Shown piece after piece: positions 15,110 to 23,679 of a stretch of DNA of 29,951 nt (its first letter is position 1; each line of letters begins with the position of its first letter). The translations under genes were made by a program, and so were the position numbers. The stretch lies in the NCBI GenBank assembly GCA_002840115.1, contig PGZG01000003.1, positions 1 to 29,951 of the forward strand, in the 5' to 3' direction. The DNA comes from Gammaproteobacteria bacterium HGW-Gammaproteobacteria-14 (GTDB taxonomy: Bacteria > Pseudomonadota > Gammaproteobacteria > Pseudomonadales > Alcanivoracaceae). The notes beneath the pieces are model-generated. The model had not been told where the DNA came from. It did not search any database and was given only the letters and a program-made list of their open reading frames with translations.

Positions 15110-16117
15110 TCAATACATCCAGACAAATGCGATAGTGCCAAATTGGATATAGCGATCCCGGTTGCGACTGTAGGAAGAAGACTTCTGCATCGATAATGAC
15201 ATCATAAATTGTTGATAGGACAGTGACGCCCCGGCGATGCCAGCGATGACGGCATCTTCATTATCCAGTGTGTAACCCGCCTTGCGGCCTTCGCTTTGTA
15301 CATAGCTCCAGGCAATGCCTTCGGCGCTGATCCCGGCATACAGAGACCAGCCGAGCACATTCTGTCTGGTCAGCCCAGGTAAGGAAGCCGGCGTCCCGAT
15401 GCCGGTGTAGTCCGGCAGTATATTGCCATCCAGGTTTTGCCCCACCCGCACAAAGGCACCGGTCTGAGCACTGACAATCCAGGTGTCGATACGACCGCCC
15501 GCAGCGACGCCCGTTTGCCGCTGTAGTCTCGAGCCATGATTGCTGAGTAATCGTGCATGCACTGCGGCAATGCCAAACACATGGCGATCGGGTAGCTGAG
15601 TATTCCAGCCACGGGGCAGTTCGGAGTCTGTCCAGCGATGGACCTGTTTCTGGCTTTGAGCCGCACCGGAGTGGTTGCCGGTGGCGCCAACGCTCAGGCT
15701 GTAACCGGTGACAGATTGATCATCGCGGGCGAACAGACTGACGTCTGCGCGCAGTAATCCGGCATAGGGCGTGTCATCGAACTGTGGTGTGGTCAGCGTC
15801 AGGTCGCTGGGGGTAATCATCAGTTGCTCGATGCTGATGCCCAAAGAATACAGGCGGTTGCTGTTACCGTCTTCGGAGTCACCCTTGCTTTCGAGTGCGC
15901 TAACTCCGGGTAATGGGGCCATCAATTGTTGCAATGAAGAAGGCAAAAGACCGGTTGCAGATGCGGGGGTTTCGGGGCCACGCCAGGATAGCCGGATACC
16001 GTTGGTGTAGTTGGCGTCGGTGCCAAAGAAAACATCATTATCCCAGGCGAAGGTAATGACTTGCGCCATGGCTGGAGTCTGTAGCGATAGCAATATCAGC
16101 ATTACTATCCGCTTCAT
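15110..16117 (-). CDS. lpxR: outer-membrane lipid A 3'-O-deacylase, LpxR-like (DUF2219)
   Basis: The 335-residue protein has a signal peptide (MKRIVMLILLSLQTPAMAQ) and the pattern of a 12-strand outer-membrane barrel ending in a terminal aromatic (FVWMY). The mature start VITFAWDNDVFFGTDANYTN and the following GIRLSW match LpxR, whose active site uses residues in this stretch. QKQVHRWTDSELPRGWNTQL holds the expected catalytic histidine. LpxR removes the 3'-acyloxyacyl chain of lipid A in the outer membrane. ATG 16117 was chosen for the signal peptide, with GGAG eight bases upstream. It lies 16 bases after aroE on the same strand, so it is likely the last gene of that operon. Confidence 0.82.
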   Translation of the reverse strand: MKRIVMLILLSLQTPAMAQVITFAWDNDVFFGTDANYTNGIRLSWRGPETPASATGLLPSSLQQLMAPLPGVSALESKGDSEDGNSNRLYSLGISIEQLMITPSDLTLTTPQFDDTPYAGLLRADVSLFARDDQSVTGYSLSVGATGNHSGAAQSQKQVHRWTDSELPRGWNTQLPDRHVFGIAAVHARLLSNHGSRLQRQTGVAAGGRIDTWIVSAQTGAFVRVGQNLDGNILPDYTGIGTPASLPGLTRQNVLGWSLYAGISAEGIAWSYVQSEGRKAGYTLDNEDAVIAGIAGASLSYQQFMMSLSMQKSSSYSRNRDRYIQFGTIAFVWMY

Positions 16118-16133
16118 TGGGAACTCCGAGGTG

Positions 16134-16943
16134 TCAGGCGCCTTGGCGCAGGTGATTAATAACGGCTTGTGTGTCCGGGCGCCAGCCATGCCAGATATAA
16201 AAAGCTTCGGCGGCCTGCTCCACCAGCATGCCAAGGCCATCTGCGGTGGCGGCCGCATGACACTGGTTTGCCCAGCGCAGGAAGGGCGTGTCGCCATACA
16301 CCATGTCATAGCAACGACTTTTGTCATTGATTAGCGTGGTTGCCAGTGGCGGCATGGTGCCGTCGAGACCTGCGGAGATGGCATTAATAACCAGATCAAA
16401 CGGGCCGCGTAATTCGTCAAGGCCGCAACCGAAAACCGGGACTCCCCGGCCGGCAAAAATCAAAGCCAGATCGCGGGCCTTGTCGCGGGTCCGGTTGGCA
16501 ATCAATACGCTGCCGGGCCGTTCGTTCAGCAATGGGCCCAATACCCCGCGTACCGCACCGCCGGCGCCAAGAATCAGAACGCGGGTATCGCTGAGTGACC
16601 ACTCCAGATTGGTGGTTATATCGGTAATAAGACCAATGCCGTCTGTGTTATCCCCGCACAGTTTGCCGTCCTGCCGCCACAGCGTATTGACGGCGCCTGC
16701 TGAGCGGGCACGCTCAGCCAGCACCTCGCAAAGCTGATAAGCCTGTTCTTTAAAGGGCACGGTGACGTTGGCGCCACGACCGCCGCCGGTAAAAAAGTGA
16801 GCCACTTCTGCAGCAAAGCCATCCAGAGGCGCAAGAATGCGTCGGTAATCAACCTGTTCGCCGCGCTGTGCTGCGAACAATTGATGGATCTCCGGTGAGC
16901 GGGAGTGTGCAATCGGGTTGCCGAAAACGGCAAAGTTCTGCAT
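16134..16943 (-). CDS. aroE: shikimate dehydrogenase
   Basis: AroE reduces 3-dehydroshikimate to shikimate with NADPH in aromatic amino acid synthesis. The 269-residue protein begins MQNFAVFGNPIAHSRSPEIH, with the substrate-binding serines in SRSP. NVTVPFKEQA carries the catalytic lysine at about residue 65. CGDNTDGIG contains the partner aspartate. VLILGAGGAVRGVL is the nucleotide loop, and IANRTRDKA supplies the NADPH-phosphate contacts. Start ATG 16943 shares bases with the hemF stop (TGATG), indicating coupled translation; a TTG at 16952 is in frame but unneeded. Confidence 0.97.
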   Translation of the reverse strand: MQNFAVFGNPIAHSRSPEIHQLFAAQRGEQVDYRRILAPLDGFAAEVAHFFTGGGRGANVTVPFKEQAYQLCEVLAERARSAGAVNTLWRQDGKLCGDNTDGIGLITDITTNLEWSLSDTRVLILGAGGAVRGVLGPLLNERPGSVLIANRTRDKARDLALIFAGRGVPVFGCGLDELRGPFDLVINAISAGLDGTMPPLATTLINDKSRCYDMVYGDTPFLRWANQCHAAATADGLGMLVEQAAEAFYIWHGWRPDTQAVINHLRQGA

Positions 16944-17848
16944 CAAAGCCAATCTCGTGCGGGCAAATAGTGTTGATAAAGACCAGCTTCAGGTGAGTCT
17001 GGTTCCGGTTGCCAATCATAGCGCCAGCTCACCATGGGGGGCAGTGACATCAAAATTGATTCAGTGCGACCCCCGGATTGCAGACCAAACAGGGTGCCGC
17101 GGTCATAGACCAGGTTGAACTCGACATAGCGCCCCCGCCGGTAGAGCTGGAATTCTCGCTCCCGTTCACCATAGGGGGTGTCTTTGCGAGCTTCAAGAAT
17201 GGGCTGATAGGCGCGAATGTAGGCGTTGCCGATGGATTGCATCAGTGCGAACGCATTGTCGAAGCCGCCTTGGCTGTAGTCATCAAAAAACAGCCCGCCG
17301 ACACCGCGGGCTTCGTTACGGTGACGCAGGAAAAAGTAATCGTCACACCATTTTTTGAATCGCGGATAGACGTCCTCACCAAAAGGAATGCAGGCGTCCC
17401 GTGCAGTGTGATGCCATAACCGAACGTCGTCTTCATTACCGTAATAAGGTGTCAGGTCAAAGCCGCCACCGAACCACCATACGGGGGCCTCGCCTTCTTT
17501 CTCGGCGACAAAGAATCGCACATTGGCATGACTGGTAGGGGCATAGGGATTGCGCGGATGAATAACCAACGATACCCCCATGGCTTGCCAGCGGCGGCCT
17601 GCTAGCTCCGGTCGGTGGGCGCTGGCGGAAGGTGGCAGCTGGTCACCAAAAACATGGGAGAAGTTCACGCCGCCTTTTTCAATAACGGCACCGTTTTCCA
17701 GTACTCGGGAACGACCGCCGCCGCCTTCCGGGCGGTCCCAGCGGTCTTCCACGAACGGAGAGCCATCGACGAACGACAGTTTCGCGCAGATGTCATCCTG
17801 AAGGGCCAGAAGGTAGTGCTTTACCGCGTCGAGATTAATCTCGTTCAT
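16943..17848 (-). CDS. hemF: oxygen-dependent coproporphyrinogen III oxidase
   Basis: HemF converts coproporphyrinogen III to protoporphyrinogen IX using O2, in heme synthesis. The 301-residue product has the family stretches SPFVEDRWDRPEGGGGRSRV, GVNFSHVFGDQLP, HPRNPYAPTSHANVRFFVAE, VWWFGGGFDLTPYY and LYRRGRYVEFNLVYDRGTLF. Start ATG 17848 has AGGA six to seven bases upstream. An alternative ATG at 17866, overlapping the tsaC stop (ATGA), adds six residues. The gene sits between tsaC and aroE with end-to-end overlaps, so it is translated as part of one operon. Its presence indicates aerobic heme synthesis. Confidence 0.97.
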   Translation of the reverse strand: MNEINLDAVKHYLLALQDDICAKLSFVDGSPFVEDRWDRPEGGGGRSRVLENGAVIEKGGVNFSHVFGDQLPPSASAHRPELAGRRWQAMGVSLVIHPRNPYAPTSHANVRFFVAEKEGEAPVWWFGGGFDLTPYYGNEDDVRLWHHTARDACIPFGEDVYPRFKKWCDDYFFLRHRNEARGVGGLFFDDYSQGGFDNAFALMQSIGNAYIRAYQPILEARKDTPYGEREREFQLYRRGRYVEFNLVYDRGTLFGLQSGGRTESILMSLPPMVSWRYDWQPEPDSPEAGLYQHYLPARDWL

Positions 17849-17862
17849 GCTGATTCCTGAAG

Positions 17863-18411
17863 TCATGCGCGCATAACCTTGCCACTATCGAAGTCGATAA
17901 TAGTAGAGGGTCGAGCACGAATATCGCATTGACCGGTGACAATAAAGTCGAGATCGTTGCCCAGCTGTTTGGCAACCTGAACGTGGTTGCGGCAGGCGGG
18001 CAAGCCACTACGATTGGCGCTGGTGGATACCAGAGGCGAGCCACACATTTCAGCCAGCGTGCGGGCAATGGGGTGTCGGCTAACGCGCACGGCGACTTTC
18101 GCATGATCGCCGCGAATCCATGGTGGTGTTAGCGGGCTGGCATCGATGAGCAGTGTGGTTGCCAATGGCCAGTGGTCGCTCAACTGTTGGTAGTCCCGTT
18201 CGCGCAGCTGGATAAACGGGCTGAGCTGTTTCAGATCCGAGCCAAGCAGAATCAGGCCCTTGTTCACCGGGCGGCCCTTAATGGAGAGCAAGTGCTGAAC
18301 GGCAGCTTCGTTCAATGGGTCGCAGCCGAGGCCATACACTGCCTCGGTGGGATAAGCAAAAACGCCGCCTTCGCGGAACACTCGTGTGGCCTGATGCAGG
18401 TGCATCCACAT
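17863..18411 (-). CDS. tsaC: threonylcarbamoyl-AMP synthase
   Basis: TsaC (YrdC/RimN) makes threonylcarbamoyl-AMP from threonine, bicarbonate and ATP for the t6A37 modification of tRNAs that read ANN codons. The 182-residue protein has AYPTEAVYGLGCDP, the KGR motif in LLSIKGRPVNKGLILL, VAVRVSRHPIA and SPLVSTSANRSGLPA, all core YrdC elements. It matches the short, single-domain TsaC form rather than the longer TsaC2/Sua5. Upstream CAGGG lies about ten bases before ATG 18411. It follows dprA by 63 bases and its stop may overlap the first hemF ATG. Confidence 0.95.
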   Translation of the reverse strand: MWMHLHQATRVFREGGVFAYPTEAVYGLGCDPLNEAAVQHLLSIKGRPVNKGLILLGSDLKQLSPFIQLRERDYQQLSDHWPLATTLLIDASPLTPPWIRGDHAKVAVRVSRHPIARTLAEMCGSPLVSTSANRSGLPACRNHVQVAKQLGNDLDFIVTGQCDIRARPSTIIDFDSGKVMRA

Positions 18412-18474
18412 GCTGCTGTGACCCTGATAGATGAAAGCAGGCAGTGTAACGGAAAGTTTGATGAAGGGCAGGGG

Positions 18475-19572
18475 TCAAGGTTGCCTGTGCTCGTGATGCC
18501 GTCGCCGGGCATAGCCGCCGGCAACACGGACCACGCTGCCGTTAAGTTCCAGCTCAGACAACTGTTGCGCCAGCGTCTGCACGGCCAACCCTGATCTTTC
18601 CTGTAGCTGGTCCATGTTATTGGCGCCGCTGATAAAAAACTGCAGCAGCGGGTGCTCTGTTGCCGGAGCCTCGTCGGTGTGATGTGTGGTGCTTTGTGCT
18701 AATGCGGTCAGGCTGCTGAATGCTGACAGTATATCGGCTTCCGACTCCAGCCAGTTGGCGCCATCGCGGAGTAATCGATGGCAGCCTTTACTGAGCGGAT
18801 TGTGAATTGAGCCCGGCATTGCAAAAACTTCTCTCCCTTGCTGGGATGCCAGCCGTGCGGTGATCAGGGAGCCGGAATGCTCCGCCGCTTCGATAACAAT
18901 CGTGGCCAGTGAAAGGCCGCTGATCAACCGGTTACGTTGCGGGAAAAACTCCCGACGAGGGGTGAGCCCGGGAGGGAACTCCGTTACCAGCAGGCCATCG
19001 TGATCAACGATCTGCTCCGCCAGAGGGCGGTGTCGTGACGGATAGCAGGGGCCAGGCCCATGTCCTAACACAGCAACTGTTTTACCGCTTTGCAGGGCTC
19101 CTCGGTGGGCGGCGCCATCAATGCCAAGTGCCAGACCGCTGGTGATGGTGAATCCGCTGGCCGCCAGAGCACGGGCAAAACGACGGGCGTTATCCAGCCC
19201 TTCGGTGGAGGCGTGACGTGCTCCGACAATAGCCAGTTGCGGGCTGTTGAGCAGCGTCCTATTGCCGCGCACAAACAACACTGCCGGCGGGTCATCAATA
19301 TCGTTAAGCAAAACTGGCCACTGGGTATGTTCCGGTGCCAACCATTGCCAGCCAGCCTCATTCAGTTGGCGGCTGAGGGGCTGAAGTTGATCGCCATCCA
19401 GCCATTCCAGAAGTCGCTCTGCAGACTGCTGCCGAATGCGACAAGCCGTCAGGTGCTGCGGATGTAAAAGGATGTTGGGATCTGCCGGCTGCTGATGCAG
19501 CCAGCGGTGTAATTCATCGCTATTGCCGCCGCAGGCGAGGCTGGCGGCGAGCAGTACGGTATCGCTGTCCAT
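18475..19572 (-). CDS. dprA: DNA-processing protein A
   Basis: DprA binds incoming single-stranded DNA during natural transformation and loads RecA. The 365-residue protein has an N-terminal helical region, then the Rossmann-like core: LAIVGARHASTEGLDNARRF, FTITSGLALGIDGAAHRGAL, CYPSRHRPLAEQIVDHDGLL, FFPQRNRLISGLSLATIVIE and SGSLITARLASQQGREVFAM. The end (LVQTLAQQLSELELNGSVVR in outline) is the winged-helix C-terminal domain. It starts about 21 bases beyond the terminator that follows the LysM gene. Together with tsaC, hemF and aroE it matches the order I recall from Pseudomonas. Confidence 0.95.
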   Translation of the reverse strand: MDSDTVLLAASLACGGNSDELHRWLHQQPADPNILLHPQHLTACRIRQQSAERLLEWLDGDQLQPLSRQLNEAGWQWLAPEHTQWPVLLNDIDDPPAVLFVRGNRTLLNSPQLAIVGARHASTEGLDNARRFARALAASGFTITSGLALGIDGAAHRGALQSGKTVAVLGHGPGPCYPSRHRPLAEQIVDHDGLLVTEFPPGLTPRREFFPQRNRLISGLSLATIVIEAAEHSGSLITARLASQQGREVFAMPGSIHNPLSKGCHRLLRDGANWLESEADILSAFSSLTALAQSTTHHTDEAPATEHPLLQFFISGANNMDQLQERSGLAVQTLAQQLSELELNGSVVRVAGGYARRRHHEHRQP

Positions 19573-19593
19573 GCGATCGAATATCCATAACGA

Positions 19594-19624
19594 AAAAGCC
19601 CGGTGAGATTAGCACCGGGCTTTT
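19594..19624 (-). terminator. rho-independent terminator after the LysM gene
   Basis: AAAAGCCCGGTG and CACCGGGCTTTT form a 12-bp stem around a 7-base loop, followed on the minus strand by a run of T. This is a textbook intrinsic terminator. It lies between the LysM gene stop (19646) and the dprA start (19572). Confidence 0.9.
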
Positions 19625-19645
19625 GTTATCGAAATGGCAAAAAAC

Positions 19646-20746
19646 TTACAGACTGCCTGCCGGGTTAGTGGCGATGTCACCAAGCTTGATAGGAAGCGTG
19701 GCTTGAATAACCAGCGCGTAGGACACTTTTTCATAGACTCGGAACAACACCAGAGAGCCTGCTTTGGCAGCGGGTAATTGCACCATAGCCTGAGTGACAG
19801 GGTCTTTGACTCTTTCACCAATATGCATCACTTCAAGCACATGGCCATCACGCAAGCCATCGCGGCTGCCTTTGTTAATCACAACAACGTCGTTGCGGGC
19901 AACGCTATGCAGGCGATCAAAGAAATGGATAATTTTTGCATCAACGGCTGTGTTGGGAGCCGATGGGTGGAATGCGGACTGCACGCGGCCCTCGCGGCTG
20001 GTAAACAACCGGTCCTTGGGACGAATATCCTGCTTTGATTCATTGATGCGGAATGTGGCGATGCCATCAGCCTGATCGATAGTGCGAACTGAGCCAACCT
20101 GTAGTGCTTCAATGCCCAGTACCTCACGGGTGTCGGGGTCGACATACTGATGGCCGACACGGAATACTCCATAGGACTGCAGCAGGTCAGCCCATGCGGT
20201 GACGGGGTCGCGAGCATAAACGGTGTCATTCTCCGCATAAATCACGCGCCGATCGCTGCCGGCGATAATGTAGGGAGCGCTGACGATATCCTCTTGGGTA
20301 ACGACCAGGGCATCCAGAAGAAAGGTTTGGATGCTGCTCATCGGTATGGTCGGGATCGCTGTATCCAGCGGCAATACGCGCACCTGAGGAGACAGCTTCA
20401 CCACCGAACCATCGGCCATCATTTTGACGGTTTCTTTAGGTTCAGCGCCTTGACGATCCACCTGCAGTTGCGGGCGACCATCGACGTACACCAGACGAAT
20501 CACATCGCCGGGATAAATCAGGTGCGGATTATCAATTTCTTCATTGACGTGCCACAGTTCTGGCCACTGCCAGGGGCTTTCGAGAAACTGGCTGGAAATG
20601 TCCCACAGGGTATCGCCCTGCTTAACATAGTAGACTTCCGGATGGCCGTTTTTCAGGGTGACATTCGCCGAGGCCTGAAGGGCACTGAGACCGGCAACCG
20701 TCACCAGTAGTCCGGCGGACACGGCGCGCAGGAGCGATTTCATCAT
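19646..20746 (-). CDS. exported LysM-domain protein
   Basis: The 366-residue protein has a signal peptide (MMKSLLRAVSAGLLVTVAGL, cleavage near QASA). One LysM peptidoglycan-binding domain follows at about residues 37-88: VYYVKQGDTLWDISSQFLES, then WPELWHVNEEIDNPHLIYPGD. The rest, about 280 residues, has no catalytic motif I recognise. This family is found beside dprA in Pseudomonas-type genomes, divergent from def as here. GGA lies eight bases before the first ATG at 20746; a second ATG follows directly at 20743. A candidate promoter is listed at 20836-20865, and a strong terminator follows the gene, so it is probably monocistronic. Confidence 0.9.
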   Translation of the reverse strand: MMKSLLRAVSAGLLVTVAGLSALQASANVTLKNGHPEVYYVKQGDTLWDISSQFLESPWQWPELWHVNEEIDNPHLIYPGDVIRLVYVDGRPQLQVDRQGAEPKETVKMMADGSVVKLSPQVRVLPLDTAIPTIPMSSIQTFLLDALVVTQEDIVSAPYIIAGSDRRVIYAENDTVYARDPVTAWADLLQSYGVFRVGHQYVDPDTREVLGIEALQVGSVRTIDQADGIATFRINESKQDIRPKDRLFTSREGRVQSAFHPSAPNTAVDAKIIHFFDRLHSVARNDVVVINKGSRDGLRDGHVLEVMHIGERVKDPVTQAMVQLPAAKAGSLVLFRVYEKVSYALVIQATLPIKLGDIATNPAGSL

Positions 20747-20835
20747 TACCGGATTCCTTTTATCATTATTGGCGTGGTCCCAAAATGCCTCCCGGGGGTG
20801 CTGATTGGCCCCAACTCAGGTGGTCTTTGGACCCG

Positions 20836-20865
20836 ATATTAGCAATGTGATCATAGCGTTAGCAA
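20836..20865 (-). promoter_or_regulatory. candidate promoter of the LysM gene, overlapping a direct repeat
   Basis: Read on the minus strand, TTGCTA (20865-20860) and TAATAT (20841-20836) are spaced by 18 bases and each matches the sigma-70 consensus at four of six positions. On the + strand, TTAGCAA occurs twice (20839-20845 and 20859-20865), exactly 20 bases apart, about two helical turns, which could be a regulator site. The region is 90 bases upstream of the LysM start. Confidence 0.4.
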
Positions 20866-20904
20866 CCAAATTTCGAGTGCTATCGCAACTTCAGGGCGGA
20901 GCCA

Positions 20905-21408
20905 ATGGCAATACTTGAGATACTTGAATTCCCGGACCCCCGCCTGCGGACGGTAGCAAAACCCGTCGACACGGTGGATGACGCACTACGCAAACTGATC
21001 GATGACATGTTTGAAACCATGTATGCGGCGCCCGGAATCGGCCTTGCGGCCAGTCAGGTGAACGTCCACCGGCGCTTGCTGGTGTTGGATGTTTCCGACG
21101 ATGGCGACCAGCCGATGGTCTTTATCAACCCGGAAATCACTCCGATTGGTACAGATACCAAGCCCTATGATGAGGGCTGCCTGTCTGTGCCGGGCTTCCA
21201 TGAAACCGTGGAGCGGCCGGACCGTATCCATGTGCGGGCGCTGGGTCGTGATGGCCAGCCTTTCGAGATGGAGGCAGGTGGCCTGCTGGCAGTATGTTTG
21301 CAACATGAGATCGACCATCTGGATGGCAAGCTGTTCGTGGATTATGTGTCCCGTTTGAAGCGGGAACGTATTCGTAAAAAGCTCGAGAAAATTCAGCGTC
21401 ACGCCTGA
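20905..21408 (+). CDS. def: peptide deformylase
   Basis: Def removes the formyl group from the N-terminal methionine of new proteins and uses a bound divalent metal. The 167-residue protein has all three motifs: GIGLAASQV, EGCLSVPG with metal ligand C92, and QHEIDHLDG with ligands H134 and H138 and catalytic E135. It begins MAILEILEFPDPRLR, typical of the family. GGCGGAG lies just before the ATG. fmt follows after 28 bases, the usual def-fmt pair: one adds the formyl group, the other removes it. Confidence 0.98.
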   Translation: MAILEILEFPDPRLRTVAKPVDTVDDALRKLIDDMFETMYAAPGIGLAASQVNVHRRLLVLDVSDDGDQPMVFINPEITPIGTDTKPYDEGCLSVPGFHETVERPDRIHVRALGRDGQPFEMEAGGLLAVCLQHEIDHLDGKLFVDYVSRLKRERIRKKLEKIQRHA

Positions 21409-21436
21409 TACCCCAACGCCGTCAGAGGTTAGTTCA

Positions 21437-22363
21437 TTGCGCATTATTTTCGCCGGTACGCCGGAATTCGCCGCCGAGAGCCTCGCGGCGCTGCTCGCCA
21501 GTAGTCACCAGGTAGTGGCGGTATTAACCCAGCCGGATCGCCCTGCGGGCCGTGGCCGAACGCTGCAACCAAGCCCCGTGAAAGTATTGGCGGAGCATCA
21601 GGGCATTCCGGTGCTGCAACCGGAGAGCCTGAAGGGGGAGGTTATTCGTGCTGAGCTGGCGGCGTTGGCGGCGGACGTCATGGTGGTGGTGGCCTATGGC
21701 CTGATCATTCCCGCCGATGTGCTTGCCCTGCCCCGCCATGGTTGCGTCAATGTTCATGGTTCTTTACTGCCACGCTGGCGTGGTGCGGCACCAATTCAGC
21801 GCGCCATTGCGGCCGGTGACCATGAATCCGGGGTGGGCATTATGCAGATGGAAGCGGGGCTGGATACCGGCCCGGTGCTGCTGGAGGTGCGCACGCCAAT
21901 CCAGCCGGATGACACCGGGGGCAGTCTCCATGATCGTCTGGCTGTGCTCGGTGCAGATGCTCTTGTGCAAGCACTAGCTAACCTGGATGAGCTTCAAAGC
22001 AAGGCGGCTCCCCAGCCACAGGCCGGTATTACCTATGCTCACAAGCTGACCAAGGAAGAGGCGCAACTGGACTGGTCGAAGTCGGCGTTGGCGCTGGCGC
22101 GGGAGGTCCGTGCGTTCAATCCCTGGCCGGTTAGTTGGGTGTCACGTCCGGAAGGACCGCTGCGGGTTTTGTCGGCCATGCCCGGCACCGGCAAGGGGGA
22201 GCCGGGGACTCTGTTGGCAGTATCGGCCGCTGGTATTGAAGTGGCCTGTGGCGAGGGCAGCTTACGGTTGACGGAAATTCAGTTGCCGGGCAAAAAGCCC
22301 TTGCCGGTGGCTGATCTTTTGCGTGGTCGGGCGGATTTGTTTGTTGCCGGGCAGACACTCTGA
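21437..22363 (+). CDS. fmt: methionyl-tRNA formyltransferase
   Basis: Fmt adds a formyl group from 10-formyl-tetrahydrofolate to initiator Met-tRNA. The 308-residue protein has MRIIFAGTPEFAAESL at the N-terminus, and the active site VNVHGSLLPRWRGAAPIQRA with N105 and H107, completed by GLDTGPVL. The C-terminal OB-like tRNA-binding domain follows from about residue 205. The start is TTG at 21437, with GAGG nine bases upstream; no ATG nearby keeps the family N-terminus. Its stop overlaps the rsmB start (TGATG). Confidence 0.97.
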   Translation: MRIIFAGTPEFAAESLAALLASSHQVVAVLTQPDRPAGRGRTLQPSPVKVLAEHQGIPVLQPESLKGEVIRAELAALAADVMVVVAYGLIIPADVLALPRHGCVNVHGSLLPRWRGAAPIQRAIAAGDHESGVGIMQMEAGLDTGPVLLEVRTPIQPDDTGGSLHDRLAVLGADALVQALANLDELQSKAAPQPQAGITYAHKLTKEEAQLDWSKSALALAREVRAFNPWPVSWVSRPEGPLRVLSAMPGTGKGEPGTLLAVSAAGIEVACGEGSLRLTEIQLPGKKPLPVADLLRGRADLFVAGQTL

Positions 22364-23664
22364 TGGCCGATAATGCGCGATTGCTGGCCGTAAAAGGGCT
22401 TCTCAAGGTGCTGCCGGCGGAAGGTGGTGGCAGAAGTCTGCGGGATATTCTTGCCGAGCAGCCGGTGTTGCCAGCGGCGGAGCGGGGTCTTCTCACCGAT
22501 CTGATGTTTGGGGTCTGTCGCCATCAGCGACTGCTGGATCATTGGCTCAATGAGCAGATGGACAAGCCCCTGAAAAGTTCAGCCAAGGCGGTGCGTCTGG
22601 CTCTGCTCTGTGGTGTCTACGAGCTTTGGTTCAGCGAGCGACCGCAACATGCCGTGGTTAACGCCTGGCCGGATGTGTGTCGTGCCCTGAAAGCGCCATG
22701 GGCGGCGGGTCTGTGTAATGCGTTGTTGCGCAAGGCCAGTCGAACCGATGCCCAACAAGCGGGCCGACATCTGGATGTTCCCCTGCGCTGCTCCCTGCCC
22801 GATTGGCTTTGGCAACGTCTGGATCAGGCTTGGCCGGAGCAGGCCAATGTCATCGCCGAAGTCTCCTTGTCGCCACCACCCCTGACCGTGCGTTTAAGTG
22901 ATGTTGTTGAGCAGGCCTTTGTTGAGCAGGGACTGCTGGATGAGGGGCTTGAGGTGCAGCGCGGGGCGTTGGCGCCCCAGGCACGGTATATATCGCCGCC
23001 GCGCCCGGTCCACGCGCTGCCCGGTTTTGCTGAGGGCTACCTGTCGGTACAGGATGAAGCCGCGCAGTTGCCGGCGCTGCTGATCGAAAGCCCCCCTGCG
23101 GGTCGGATTCTTGATGCCTGCGCTGCCCCTGGTGGTAAAACCGGGCAACTGGCAGAGCGCTTCCCCGACGCGACACTGGTGGCGCTGGATATTGATGCCG
23201 GTCGTCTTAAGCGTGTGCGCGATAATCTGGATCGCTTGCAGCAAACGGCAACACTGCTCAGTGGTGATGCGGGTAAGCCGACAACCTGGTGGGATGGCGT
23301 GCTCTTTGATGCAGTGTTGCTGGATGCGCCCTGCTCCGCCACTGGCATTATGCGTCGACAGCCGGATCTGAAATGGCATCGTCGCGACAGCGATATCGCT
23401 AACCTGTGTGGTTTACAGACCCGCATACTGGATGCAATATGGCCGCTTATCAGGCCGGGTGGCGTATTGGTGTATGCCACCTGTTCGATACTTCCGGAAG
23501 AAAACGCCGGGCAGGTGGAAGCCTTTCTGGCAAGGCACGGGGATGCCCGCGAAGATACGCCTACAGAACATCGTTCAGTGGTCACCCGCCATGGCTGCCA
23601 GTTGCTGCCAGTGGAGAACGGCCCTGACGGTTTCTTTTTTGCCCGTCTACGCAAAGCGAACTGA
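22363..23664 (+). CDS. rsmB: 16S rRNA (cytosine-967-C5)-methyltransferase
   Basis: RsmB methylates C5 of C967 in 16S rRNA using SAM. The 433-residue protein has an N-terminal NusB-like helical domain, then a Rossmann methyltransferase domain. Motif I is ILDACAAPGGKTGQLAE, the Pro-Cys motif is LLDAPCSATGIMRRQPDLKW, and the second catalytic cysteine is in YATCSILPEENAGQVEAFL. The start ATG overlaps the fmt stop, and trkA follows after 15 bases. It belongs to the def-fmt-rsmB-trkA set. Confidence 0.97.
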   Translation: MADNARLLAVKGLLKVLPAEGGGRSLRDILAEQPVLPAAERGLLTDLMFGVCRHQRLLDHWLNEQMDKPLKSSAKAVRLALLCGVYELWFSERPQHAVVNAWPDVCRALKAPWAAGLCNALLRKASRTDAQQAGRHLDVPLRCSLPDWLWQRLDQAWPEQANVIAEVSLSPPPLTVRLSDVVEQAFVEQGLLDEGLEVQRGALAPQARYISPPRPVHALPGFAEGYLSVQDEAAQLPALLIESPPAGRILDACAAPGGKTGQLAERFPDATLVALDIDAGRLKRVRDNLDRLQQTATLLSGDAGKPTTWWDGVLFDAVLLDAPCSATGIMRRQPDLKWHRRDSDIANLCGLQTRILDAIWPLIRPGGVLVYATCSILPEENAGQVEAFLARHGDAREDTPTEHRSVVTRHGCQLLPVENGPDGFFFARLRKAN

Positions 23665-23679
23665 CAGGGACCGGCCGGC

